DNA of 64,000 nucleotides from the NCBI GenBank assembly GCA_049334165.1, contig JBEGHD010000001.1; one strand, given 5' to 3'. The notes beneath the pieces are model-generated. The model was given only the letters and a program-made list of their open reading frames with translations. It did no database searches and was not told the origin of the DNA. Shown here one piece after another: positions 50,499-57,843 of this stretch (position 1 is the first letter of the stretch; the number at the start of each line of letters is the position of its first letter). The translations under genes were made by a program, and so were the position numbers. The stretch comes from JBEGHD01 sp049334165 (lineage in GTDB: Bacteria > Bacteroidota > Bacteroidia > Flavobacteriales_D > Sanyastnellaceae).

Positions 50499-52040
50499 AT
50501 GAAAAAACTCTTTACTCTTGCTGCGGCAGCGGTGCTGTCGTGGTCCGCAACTGCACAAAATGCCTCAGATTATTCAGCTGAGGTTGTTCTCAACTACAAT
50601 GATGCGCTTTTGGAGTTTATCCCGGTAACCCCTGGTTTTACACCACCGGTGACTGCGCGCGCTTTTGGATATATCGGTCTCACTTTTTACGAATCTGTTC
50701 AGCCGGGAATGCCCGAGTACGGTTCTCTGGAAGGAATGGCCAACGAACTCAACTCAGTACCAGATCCAGTTTCGGGTCAGGATTACCACTGGCCCACTGT
50801 GGCAAACAACGCCATGGCATCTATCATTGACAGTCTTTTCTCTAATTTGAGTCCTGCGCACCAGGCTCAACTTGAGCAAATTCGTGATGATTACAACAAC
50901 CAGTTTTCGGGTGAAGTAAGCACTGCGATTTACAACGCATCCGTTGATTTCGGTGTGGATGTGGCCAATGCCATCTACGATTACTCTGCCACAGACGGAG
51001 GTCACGAAGGACAGTTTTCCAACTTTCCAAATGACTTTACTCCGGCAGAAGGTCCTGGACTTTGGGAGCCGTTAGACGGTCAAAGCGCTCTTCAGCCTTA
51101 CTGGGGTCAATTGAGAACATTCGTTGCTCAAAACAACGAAGAGTCAAACCTTCCGCCAGCACCACCTGCATTTTCAACTGATGAAGAAAGTGAATTCTAC
51201 TCCTATGCCTTCCAGGTTTATGATGCGGTAAACAACTGCACGGAGGATCAGGCGAACATTGCTCAGTGGTGGGCAGATGGAGCCAACACCATCACACCTC
51301 CGGGACACAGCGTTAGTTTGATGACACAGGTTTGTGAAGAAACCAGTGCAACGCTCGAAGAAGCTGCAGTTTGCTACGCCATGCTCGGAATGAGCCTTTC
51401 GGATGCATTTGTGGCTTGCTGGAATTCGAAGTACATCCACAACCTCGTTAGACCGATCACTTACATTCAGGATCACATCGATGAAAACTGGGGAACAACA
51501 GTGGCGACACCACCATTTCCAGAATACGTGAGTGGTCACTCTTCGCAAAGTGGTGCTATGGGAGAAATCCTCACTTATCGTTTTGGCCCCAACTACTCTT
51601 TTTCTGACGACACCTGGGCCGGCACATTCGGTGAGGAGCGCTACTTTACAAACTTCTGGCACGCAGCCGAAGAAGCGGCAATCTCCAGAATGTATGGCGG
51701 AATCCACTACCAGTTTGGAAATGACGAAGGTCTTTTCCTCGGTGAGAGAGTTGGTGAAAACATCATTTCGCTATTCTCAACTGTTGGAGTTAAAGAATTC
51801 CAGGATCCGGCTGAAAACTTCAGCATGTATCCAAACCCGACTTCTGATCAACTGTTTCTGTCTACTTCCGACTTCGGTAAAAACACCATTCGCATCTTTA
51901 GCGCAACCGGCCGATTGGTAAAAGAAGTTGAGAACGTGAAGCAAATCAACACCAGCGAATTGAGCCAGGGAATGTACATTCTCGAATACTCAGCCGAAGG
52001 CATGCAAGCCCCGGTGAAAAAGCAATTTGTGAAGATGTAA
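50499..52040 (+). CDS. Vanadium-dependent haloperoxidase-like PAP2 protein with T9SS sorting domain
   Basis: The 513-residue precursor has a signal peptide ending SATAQ and a PAP2/vanadium-haloperoxidase core. The three phosphate/vanadate-binding motifs are complete: K311-x6-R318-P (KYIHNLVRPITYI), S345-G-H347 (EYVSGHSSQSGAMGE) and S396-R-x5-H403 (SRMYGGIHYQF). The last about 75 residues are a type A T9SS sorting domain (FSMYPNPTSDQLFLSTSDFG to SQGMYILEYS). It is therefore predicted to be secreted or surface-attached. It may be a haloperoxidase or a phosphatase; sequence alone does not decide. It is monocistronic with a strong terminator. Confidence 0.88.
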   Translation: MKKLFTLAAAAVLSWSATAQNASDYSAEVVLNYNDALLEFIPVTPGFTPPVTARAFGYIGLTFYESVQPGMPEYGSLEGMANELNSVPDPVSGQDYHWPTVANNAMASIIDSLFSNLSPAHQAQLEQIRDDYNNQFSGEVSTAIYNASVDFGVDVANAIYDYSATDGGHEGQFSNFPNDFTPAEGPGLWEPLDGQSALQPYWGQLRTFVAQNNEESNLPPAPPAFSTDEESEFYSYAFQVYDAVNNCTEDQANIAQWWADGANTITPPGHSVSLMTQVCEETSATLEEAAVCYAMLGMSLSDAFVACWNSKYIHNLVRPITYIQDHIDENWGTTVATPPFPEYVSGHSSQSGAMGEILTYRFGPNYSFSDDTWAGTFGEERYFTNFWHAAEEAAISRMYGGIHYQFGNDEGLFLGERVGENIISLFSTVGVKEFQDPAENFSMYPNPTSDQLFLSTSDFGKNTIRIFSATGRLVKEVENVKQINTSELSQGMYILEYSAEGMQAPVKKQFVKM

Positions 52041-52087
52041 TCAGAATCTTCCACTGGCTGCTTCAAAGAAGTTCGCCAATGATTTTT

Positions 52088-52130
52088 AAGAGCCCTCGAT
52101 CAAACTTGATTGTTGGGCTCTTTCTTTTTT
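52088..52130 (+). terminator. Terminator of the haloperoxidase-like gene
   Basis: AAGAGCCC (52088-52095) pairs with GGGCTCTT (52115-52122); the inner stem is ATCAA/TTGAT; Ts follow to 52130. Confidence 0.9.
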
Positions 52131-52180
52131 ATGACGCTTAATTCCAATGCATTATTTTTAGAGGTTAAACACTCTTCTAC

Positions 52181-52906
52181 ATGAGTCGCGACTTTAACCA
52201 AAAAGACGAAATTGAAATCGTTGAAAAGCGAAAAATAAAACGAATCACATTCGGCAATTTCGTGGCTTCAATTTTTGATGCCTTCAATCTCGAGCGCGGT
52301 TTAATTTTCACGATCAAACGGCTTTTTAAGAATCCGGGCAAGGCAGTTTCTGATTACCTTTCTACTGGACGGTTTAACTACACACCGCCCTTCCGACTAC
52401 TTCTGGTAACTACTACCCTGATCATTTTGGTACTCAGCTTTTCCAGGTCAGGTAGTGAATTTATGAGTGGATTTACTTCAGAAATAGACAACGACAAGAT
52501 CGTTCAGGACTTAAAATTCCTGGGACGGTTTCTCAACCTAATTTTCTGGATTTTCATCCCAATCATCGCGTTTTTTCAATGGCTTTTCAACAGGCGCAGT
52601 GGCTACAACTACGCTGAGATGCTGGTTTTTCACACCTACATCTACTCCATTATTAATCTGATTTCACTTATCCTGGTTTTAGATTATTTCATCAACGGAG
52701 CCATTCTGACGCTCATCCTGATGGTGGGGTCTTCGATCTACTACATTATTTCTTACAAAAGTTTTATGAAGAAAAGCTGGGGAAGAGCGATCTGGGAAAT
52801 GATCGTTATCGGATCCATCAGCACCTTCATCTACACAGTTATCATCATCGGGCTTATTGCGGGTATTATTATTCTGGAGCTCGGCCTGCCAGAAGTGGAT
52901 ATCTAA
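52181..52906 (+). CDS. DUF3667-like integral membrane protein
   Basis: A 241-residue membrane protein. The N-terminal soluble part carries FGNFVASIFDAFNLERGLIFTIKRLFKNPGKAVSDYLSTGRFNYTPPFRLLL, a pattern I associate with DUF3667 (helix, glycine, NPG, then membrane entry). Five hydrophobic segments follow, near residues 68-86, 118-136, 150-168, 170-190 and 210-232. Many DUF3667 members begin with a four-cysteine zinc ribbon, which is missing here. Function unknown. Its stop overlaps the stop of the convergent phosphopantetheinyl transferase gene by 4 bp (CTAA). Confidence 0.7.
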   Translation: MSRDFNQKDEIEIVEKRKIKRITFGNFVASIFDAFNLERGLIFTIKRLFKNPGKAVSDYLSTGRFNYTPPFRLLLVTTTLIILVLSFSRSGSEFMSGFTSEIDNDKIVQDLKFLGRFLNLIFWIFIPIIAFFQWLFNRRSGYNYAEMLVFHTYIYSIINLISLILVLDYFINGAILTLILMVGSSIYYIISYKSFMKKSWGRAIWEMIVIGSISTFIYTVIIIGLIAGIIILELGLPEVDI

Positions 52907-53439
52907 ACTCGCCAAACGACAGCTCTCAGGTCACCATCGTGAGACATTGAAACATCCAGTTTTCGGCCTTTGTAAAGTCCGTAAGGCACACGTGAAGAGT
53001 CTTTTTGTAGAGTGATTTTTTGGCTTTTGAAATTGATTGCTCTCGGTGCGGACTGATAGCTCTCGTACAAACTGGAAAACTCCAGATCTTCATTTAATTC
53101 AATTGCTGTGGCATGGATGTAATTACCGTCTTTTCGGCAAATACTTTTGAATCGAAGGTTTCCAATTTCAACCTGAAAGACAAACTCCTCTTCACTTACC
53201 TTGAATGCCTCGATGGAAATAGACTTCGGTTTAAAAATACGCTCCCTGTACTTCTTAAACCAGGATTTATAAACCGCCTCTTTCACCGCCCAAAACTTCG
53301 CCTCCAGAAGAAATGGATCGTCTGCAGCTTCTATCCAGTTTCTCTCCCGCTGGGTGTAGATTTTCTGTCGGAAACGGCTGAGTCGATCTCCAGACCTGCG
53401 CTTCCAGTTGGGAAGGTAAACGAGGTCATTGCCGATCAT
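52903..53439 (-). CDS. 4'-phosphopantetheinyl transferase
   Basis: The 178-residue protein moves 4'-phosphopantetheine from CoA to a carrier-protein serine. It starts MIGNDLVYLPNWK, where the acidic residue binds Mg/CoA, and has KFWAVKEAVYKSWF, the WxxKEAxxK signature. The ending VSMSHDGDLRAVVWRV is typical. Length lies between the AcpS and Sfp types. It overlaps the ACP gene by 4 bp (ATGA), so it very likely activates that ACP. It is the final gene of the type III PKS cluster. Confidence 0.88.
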   Translation of the reverse strand: MIGNDLVYLPNWKRRSGDRLSRFRQKIYTQRERNWIEAADDPFLLEAKFWAVKEAVYKSWFKKYRERIFKPKSISIEAFKVSEEEFVFQVEIGNLRFKSICRKDGNYIHATAIELNEDLEFSSLYESYQSAPRAINFKSQKITLQKDSSRVPYGLYKGRKLDVSMSHDGDLRAVVWRV

Positions 53440-53693
53440 GATTTCTCTTTGAGCAGTCTTTCGGTAGCGTCAATAGCCTCACCCACAGTCAGCATTTTCT
53501 CGGCAGTGTCATCGTCAATTTCGATGTCAAACTCTTCCTCCATGTCGAGGATGATGTCGACCAGGTGAGCAGAATTGACCTGCAAGTCCTGGAGCATGTC
53601 GGTGTCCTCATTCACATTTTCAAAAGCCTCCTTGTTTTGCACGTAAGGCTCGATGACGGTTTTCAGTTTTTTGGTTATTTCCTCGCGGTTCAT
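53436..53693 (-). CDS. Acyl carrier protein
   Basis: The 85-residue acidic four-helix carrier has the segment MLQDLQVNSAHLVDIILDMEEEFDIEI. The probable phosphopantetheine site is Ser41 in VNSAHL; most ACPs have DSL, so the Asp and Leu flanking the serine are replaced. The rest (EEEFDIEIDDDTAEKMLTVGEAID) is classical. The ATG at 53693 overlaps the ketosynthase stop, and its own stop overlaps the PPTase start, giving a tightly coupled triplet. It is probably a dedicated ACP of the cluster rather than housekeeping AcpP. Confidence 0.9.
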   Translation of the reverse strand: MNREEITKKLKTVIEPYVQNKEAFENVNEDTDMLQDLQVNSAHLVDIILDMEEEFDIEIDDDTAEKMLTVGEAIDATERLLKEKS

Positions 53694-54970
53694 GGAGTGT
53701 ATTTTTTGAATATGACACATGAGTTGACATCGCCAAAGCCAAAGCTCGACTTTGCCACGACATTAATTTCTGCCTCCTCGAATGTACGTACAATTCGTTG
53801 TTCGTCAATAATGGCAGAGATCCCTGGGTGAACCTCTTCGCAATTGATGCTCGGATGCAAGAAGTTCTGGCTCAACTGAAGAACGGCAGCTACGTTCTCT
53901 ATGGATCCCGCTGCACTGAGGCAATGGCCAATCAGCGATTTTAGCGCGTTGATTCGAGGGAAGTCGGCTCCACTTCTGCCGAGTGCTTCCGACCAGTTTT
54001 TCACCTCAGCCACATCGCCTTTGGTAGCCGTGAGGTGACCGGAAATCAAATCAATTTCCTTTGCTCCAATTTCCGCATCTGCCAGCGCTCCGCGAATGCA
54101 GTTTTGAATTCCTTCTTCGTTTGGCGCAGTCATACTTCCGCCATTTCTCTGTCCACCGCTGTTGAGGTGTCCACCGAGAACTTCAGCGTAGATTTTAGCT
54201 CCGCGGGTTTGAGCTGATTCAAGCGATTCGAGAATTAATGCCCCTGCTCCACTTCCGGGAACAAAACCTCCAGCGTCTGCAGCCATCGGTCGGCTTGCTG
54301 TTTGGGGGCTCTCGTTGTGCTTTGCGTTCAGAACCCGCATGGCATCGAAACCTCCCCACACGTAAGGTCCACCGGCATCGCAACTTCCCGCGATCATGAT
54401 TTCCGCCCTTCCTCTTCGAATGTGATCGGTCGCCAGAATCACCGATTCAGTTCCGGTGCTGCAGGCACTGGCATTTGTAGTGACCCAGTTTCCGAGGCCA
54501 AATTTCCCGCTCAGGAAAGCACTGATTCCGCTGGGCATGGTTTGCTCGACTGTTGAAGTGCCGAGTTTTCTCACCTTGACGTCATCGGTTTTATAGATCG
54601 CTTCTCTCAGCGTCTGAATTCCCGAGATGCCAGCACCGAAAACGGCTCCACGGCCCCAGTGGGTTTGGCCCTCTTTTTCATCTGGAATTTCGAGTCCGGC
54701 AGAAAGCCAGGCCTCACGAGCAGCGAGTACACCGTAGATTACGCCATTTGCTTTTAGGCGCTTTCGCTCGAGAGGTGAAAAGTTGGCGTCCAGCATTTCT
54801 TCAGAAAGGTTTGGCGCACCGCCAACCTGGCACCGAAAGTCCAGTTCCTCCAATTCTGGGAAATAAGTGATTCCACTCCTCCCGGCTTTTAGAGCCCCGG
54901 TGAAATCTTCAACTCCAGTTCCATTTGGCGCGCAAACGCCCAGCCCTGTGACGACAACTCTTCTGTTCAT
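53690..54970 (-). CDS. Beta-ketoacyl-ACP synthase (FabF-like)
   Basis: The 426-residue condensing enzyme has the catalytic triad Cys170 (TTNASACSTGTES), His312 (ISGHLTATKGD) and His349 (LKSLIGHCLSAAGS), plus the C-terminal AKSSFGFGDVNSCVIF. The first histidine motif is GHLTAT in place of the usual HGTxT, a variant I associate with Bacteroidota polyketide and aryl-polyene-type ketosynthases. It starts with ATG and overlaps the ACP gene. Likely role: elongating the acyl-ACP chain that primes the type III PKS, or making a separate acyl product. Confidence 0.92.
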   Translation of the reverse strand: MNRRVVVTGLGVCAPNGTGVEDFTGALKAGRSGITYFPELEELDFRCQVGGAPNLSEEMLDANFSPLERKRLKANGVIYGVLAAREAWLSAGLEIPDEKEGQTHWGRGAVFGAGISGIQTLREAIYKTDDVKVRKLGTSTVEQTMPSGISAFLSGKFGLGNWVTTNASACSTGTESVILATDHIRRGRAEIMIAGSCDAGGPYVWGGFDAMRVLNAKHNESPQTASRPMAADAGGFVPGSGAGALILESLESAQTRGAKIYAEVLGGHLNSGGQRNGGSMTAPNEEGIQNCIRGALADAEIGAKEIDLISGHLTATKGDVAEVKNWSEALGRSGADFPRINALKSLIGHCLSAAGSIENVAAVLQLSQNFLHPSINCEEVHPGISAIIDEQRIVRTFEEAEINVVAKSSFGFGDVNSCVIFKKYTP

Positions 54971-55108
54971 TTTTTTATTATCTGGTTCATTTTCAATTCT
55001 TCCTTGGCCATGTCTCGACTCCGCTAAACTTCCGCAGAAGCTTCAGTTTACTCAGTCGACAACCGGCCTTCGCACAAATGAATCAATTGATACCCCCGAT
55101 TATTCATC
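54971..55108. other. Short intergenic gap holding the long copy of a dispersed repeat
   Basis: Between the ketosynthase and dehydratase genes. Most of it is the repeat at 55011-55073. No terminator was seen, so transcription may continue through it. Confidence 0.5.
55011..55073 (+). repeat. Dispersed repeat, long copy with internal hairpin
   Basis: TGTCTCGACTCCGCT and CGACAACCGGCCTTCGC match the contiguous copy at 40207-40238. Here they are separated by an insertion whose arms TAAACT and AGTTTA pair, inside an outer CGACT/AGTCG pair. Confidence 0.65.
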
Positions 55109-55567
55109 TTACTGGTGTAAAATCTTCACCATCCCACTCAGCTCGCCCACACAAACGCGCTCTTCTTTCTCATTGTAGAGTTCAACCAGACAGTTCAGTT
55201 TTCCGAGCCTCCAGTATTTTTTTCTAGAAATCACATGCACCTTCTCACCGGGGTAAACCGGATTTTCAAACATTACTTTCGACTCGGTGAAGGCAAAAGC
55301 AGGCTGACCGTTTTCGGAGATCGATTCGTCATTCATAGAAAGGTAAATTCCCAAGCAGGCTACGCCAATTTGTGCCATGCACTCGGTGAGAATCACTCCG
55401 GGAGTAACCGGGCGATCTTTGAAATGACCAGCATAAAAGTGCTCGTCTTCGCGGAACGTGTAAACTCCTTCGATGCTGTTTTCATCAATTCTCAACAGCT
55501 CGTCCACAAATCGAAATGGCGGACCATAAGGAAGAATTTCCAGTATTTTTTCTTTTACATCTTTCAT
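55109..55567 (-). CDS. FabZ-like 3-hydroxyacyl-ACP dehydratase
   Basis: The 152-residue hot-dog-fold protein has YAGHFKDRPVTPGVILTECMAQIG, equivalent to the FabZ HFPGxPVMPGVL..EAMAQ motif; the catalytic pair is His48 and Glu62. The N-terminal LPYGPPFRFVDELLRID also matches. Acidic and longer than many FabZ, it is probably the cluster's own dehydratase, though a thioesterase role cannot be excluded. The ATG at 55567 is chosen because the longer TTG frame starts inside the upstream reductase gene. It begins 1 bp after that gene. Confidence 0.85.
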   Translation of the reverse strand: MKDVKEKILEILPYGPPFRFVDELLRIDENSIEGVYTFREDEHFYAGHFKDRPVTPGVILTECMAQIGVACLGIYLSMNDESISENGQPAFAFTESKVMFENPVYPGEKVHVISRKKYWRLGKLNCLVELYNEKEERVCVGELSGMVKILHQ

Positions 55568-55568
55568 T

Positions 55569-56360
55569 TCACGCAATGTTTTCTCCTCCGTCAACCGGAA
55601 TTACCGCTCCGTTGATCCACTTTGATTCGGGTTTCGAAAAAAGATAAACGGCATTGGCCACATCTTCCGGTGTTGTCAGACGGTGATAGGGATTTCTTTT
55701 CAGGCTTCCTTCAATCAGCTTGTCGCTGCCGGGAATCATTCGCAGTGCCGGAGTGTCGGTGATGCCAGGTTGCAAAACATTTGCTCTCAGTCCGAGAGGC
55801 GCCAGCTCCAACGCCAAATTTCTGTTGATGGATTCGAGAGCACTCTTGGCGGCAGCAACAGCTCCGTAATTCCGCCAGGCTTTTCGAGCACCTTCGCTCG
55901 TGAGCGCAAGAAGTGAAGCATCTTCGGAAAACAAACTGCGACTCAAAATCGCCTTCGCCCAGGAATAGTAGCTCACGGCCATGGCGTTGATGGTGATTGA
56001 AAAATCATCTTCCGAAAGCGTGTTTTCTACACTTTCGCCCTGACTTTTGGGTGCCATAGGTTTTAAGTTTCCTTTGGCCAGCGAGTGAAGCATGAGATCG
56101 ACTTTCACACCAGCTTCTGACAACTCGTCCAAAATGGAGTTGATGTTTTCTTCTTTGAGCGCATCGGCATTGAAACTGCGAATTTCGATTCCACCTCTGC
56201 GCCAATCCTCAAAAGCCTCCTCTACTTTTCGGGCATCGCTCTTTCTGCTGCGATACACCAGCACGAGGTCAAAACCTTCGCTGGCGAGTTTCTTTGCGGA
56301 TGCAAAACCCATCCCGCTGCTGGCACCGAGAATGATAGCGGTATTTTTGTTTTTATTCAA
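55569..56360 (-). CDS. FabI/FabL-like enoyl-ACP reductase (SDR superfamily)
   Basis: The 263-residue Rossmann protein has the cofactor motif ILGASSGMGFA, MLHSLAKG (like the HS.A strand of FabI), and an active site with Tyr165 and Lys172, a Y-x6-K spacing. FabI and FabL enoyl reductases have Y-x6-K, whereas FabG ketoreductases have Y-x3-K, so enoyl reduction is the better call. The end PVDGGENIA is typical of the superfamily. The start is TTG at 56360: an in-frame TAA lies just upstream and the next ATG falls inside the cofactor motif. Confidence 0.82.
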   Translation of the reverse strand: MNKNKNTAIILGASSGMGFASAKKLASEGFDLVLVYRSRKSDARKVEEAFEDWRRGGIEIRSFNADALKEENINSILDELSEAGVKVDLMLHSLAKGNLKPMAPKSQGESVENTLSEDDFSITINAMAVSYYSWAKAILSRSLFSEDASLLALTSEGARKAWRNYGAVAAAKSALESINRNLALELAPLGLRANVLQPGITDTPALRMIPGSDKLIEGSLKRNPYHRLTTPEDVANAVYLFSKPESKWINGAVIPVDGGENIA

Positions 56361-56390
56361 TTTTTATTTGTTTTCATTTTTAAGTTAGAC

Positions 56391-56480
56391 CATTATGTCG
56401 CTCCTCCGGAGCTTGTTCGTTGTTGGCTCTGTCATTGGCTACCAAAATGTCGTCCCTCTGGGACTTTCTCCAAAAGCAAC
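56391..56480 (+). repeat. 90-nt dispersed palindromic repeat, copy B
   Basis: Same blocks as copy A at 48217-48306 but on the other strand: CATTATGTCGCTCCTCCGG..., a 24-nt divergent spacer, CTACCAAAATGTCGTCCC, CTGGGACTTT. Substitutions inside the palindromes keep the 5-bp arms GCTCC/GGAGC and GTCCC/GGGAC intact. Confidence 0.8.
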
Positions 56481-56650
56481 TAAGTGCTCCGAAATGCTGG
56501 AGTTTCTCACAGAGACCACCGAAAAAAAGCACCGAGCTCACCTAGCGTTTTTCACAATTGAATACCCTCCTGATCAACCTACCAAGATTTCTCTGTCTTC
56601 TCCGTGAAGTCTCTGCGAGCTCTGCGAGAACATCCGTAGCTGCAAGCAAC

Positions 56651-56752
56651 TCCCACCTTCGTTCTTCTACGCTGGGCAAGCATAAGTCAAAACAGATCTG
56701 CCCTAACTGCACGCATTCCAACTTTCGTTTCACTACGGTCGGCAAGCGTAAT
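56651..56752 (+). repeat. Pair of imperfect direct repeats
   Basis: Unit 1 (56651-56684) and unit 2 (56716-56752) share the order TCCxACxTTCGTT, CTACGxTxGGCAAGC and TAA. The unit start-to-start distance is 65 bp. Both units are intergenic. Confidence 0.5.
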
Positions 56753-56778
56753 TCATAATTGACACTTTCATAACTCAA

Positions 56779-57837
56779 TCACTCCCATTTCAACAACAAC
56801 CGCTGCGCGGAAAAGCCAGGACCAAAACTCAGCATCAATCCGTAATCGTCTTTTTTCACTTTCACGTTTTCGAGGTATTCTTCCAAAACATAAAGAACTG
56901 TTGCGCTGCTCATGTTTCCATAAACCCGCAACACTTCCCTGGTGACATCGATGTGTTTGCCGCGTGCATGCAGCAATTCCTCAACCATCTTCACGATTTT
57001 CTTTCCTCCGGGATGAAAAATAAAATGCTCCACATCGTCCACCTTCAAATCATTTCGCTCCAGGAAAGGCAACAAAATCCGATCGAAGTGCTCCTCAATC
57101 TTTTCGGGAACTGACGGGTCGAGCACCATTTTCAAACCGGAGTTTTTCAGGTCGAAACCCATCATTCGCGATTCATCAAAGAAGTGATACATCGCCCGGT
57201 CGACAATTCTCGGCAAGAGTTTTTTATCGTCAGGACCCAGAATCGTGCAAGCAGCTCCATCGCCAAAAATGGCGGCACTCACCATGTTGGTCATGCTGTA
57301 ATCATCGAGCTGAAAAGTACTCGTTGGTGATTCCAGAGCAATCACAGCAGCTCGTTTGTCGGGTTGCGATTTGAGCAAGTCGTGGGCGTACATTAGAGCA
57401 GAAGTCCCGGCAGCACAACCCATCTCCGTTACCGGCAGGCGCATGATGTCCTGCTTCATTTTGAGTCGGTTGATGAGAAAAGCATCTACCGATGGAATCA
57501 TAATTCCCGTGCAGGAAACCGTGATGATGTAATCGATGTCTGTAGGTTTGAGCTCCGCTTTGGCAAGTGCTTTTCGCAAAGCATCCTCCGCCAGGTCTGT
57601 CATTCGCTCCGAGTAGAGGTTGTTCTTTTCTTCGAAAGAAGTTTGTGTAAAAACCTCTTCTGGCGACATGATGCTGTAGCGCTTGTCCACCTGAGCGTAC
57701 TTAAAAATCCTGAGAACTTTGTCGCGAAAGCGTTTCGGTTGATCGCTCAACCAGCTTTCTACAAATGGCAGAATCTCTTCGGTCGTTCTTGTGTACTGGG
57801 GTAATGCTTTGGCGGTGGAGAGTATTTTGGTTGTCAA
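56779..57837 (-). CDS. Type III polyketide synthase
   Basis: A 352-residue chalcone-synthase-fold enzyme with the complete catalytic triad Cys141 (TEMGCAAGTSAL), His275 (FIFHPGGKKI) and Asn308 (VYGNMSSATVLYVLE). The GFGPG-like loop is SFGPGFSAQ. It condenses an acyl starter with malonyl-CoA units and cyclises to resorcinols, pyrones or related rings. Bacterial relatives linked to a methyltransferase and a flavin hydroxylase make methylated phenolic lipids. The start is TTG at 57837, only 6 bp after the methyltransferase stop; no ATG is available before residue 57. Product unknown. Confidence 0.93.
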   Translation of the reverse strand: MTTKILSTAKALPQYTRTTEEILPFVESWLSDQPKRFRDKVLRIFKYAQVDKRYSIMSPEEVFTQTSFEEKNNLYSERMTDLAEDALRKALAKAELKPTDIDYIITVSCTGIMIPSVDAFLINRLKMKQDIMRLPVTEMGCAAGTSALMYAHDLLKSQPDKRAAVIALESPTSTFQLDDYSMTNMVSAAIFGDGAACTILGPDDKKLLPRIVDRAMYHFFDESRMMGFDLKNSGLKMVLDPSVPEKIEEHFDRILLPFLERNDLKVDDVEHFIFHPGGKKIVKMVEELLHARGKHIDVTREVLRVYGNMSSATVLYVLEEYLENVKVKKDDYGLMLSFGPGFSAQRLLLKWE

Positions 57838-57843
57838 TATTTT

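Larger units (their letters stand above)
56361..56778. other. 418-bp intergenic region inside the biosynthetic cluster, full of repeats
   Basis: It lies between the enoyl reductase and the type III PKS, both on the - strand. It contains the 90-nt repeat copy B (56391-56480), a perfect tandem 9-mer CTCTGCGAG x2 (56611-56628), and two imperfect direct repeats (56651-56684 and 56716-56752). No credible gene, terminator or standard promoter was identified. Confidence 0.6.
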
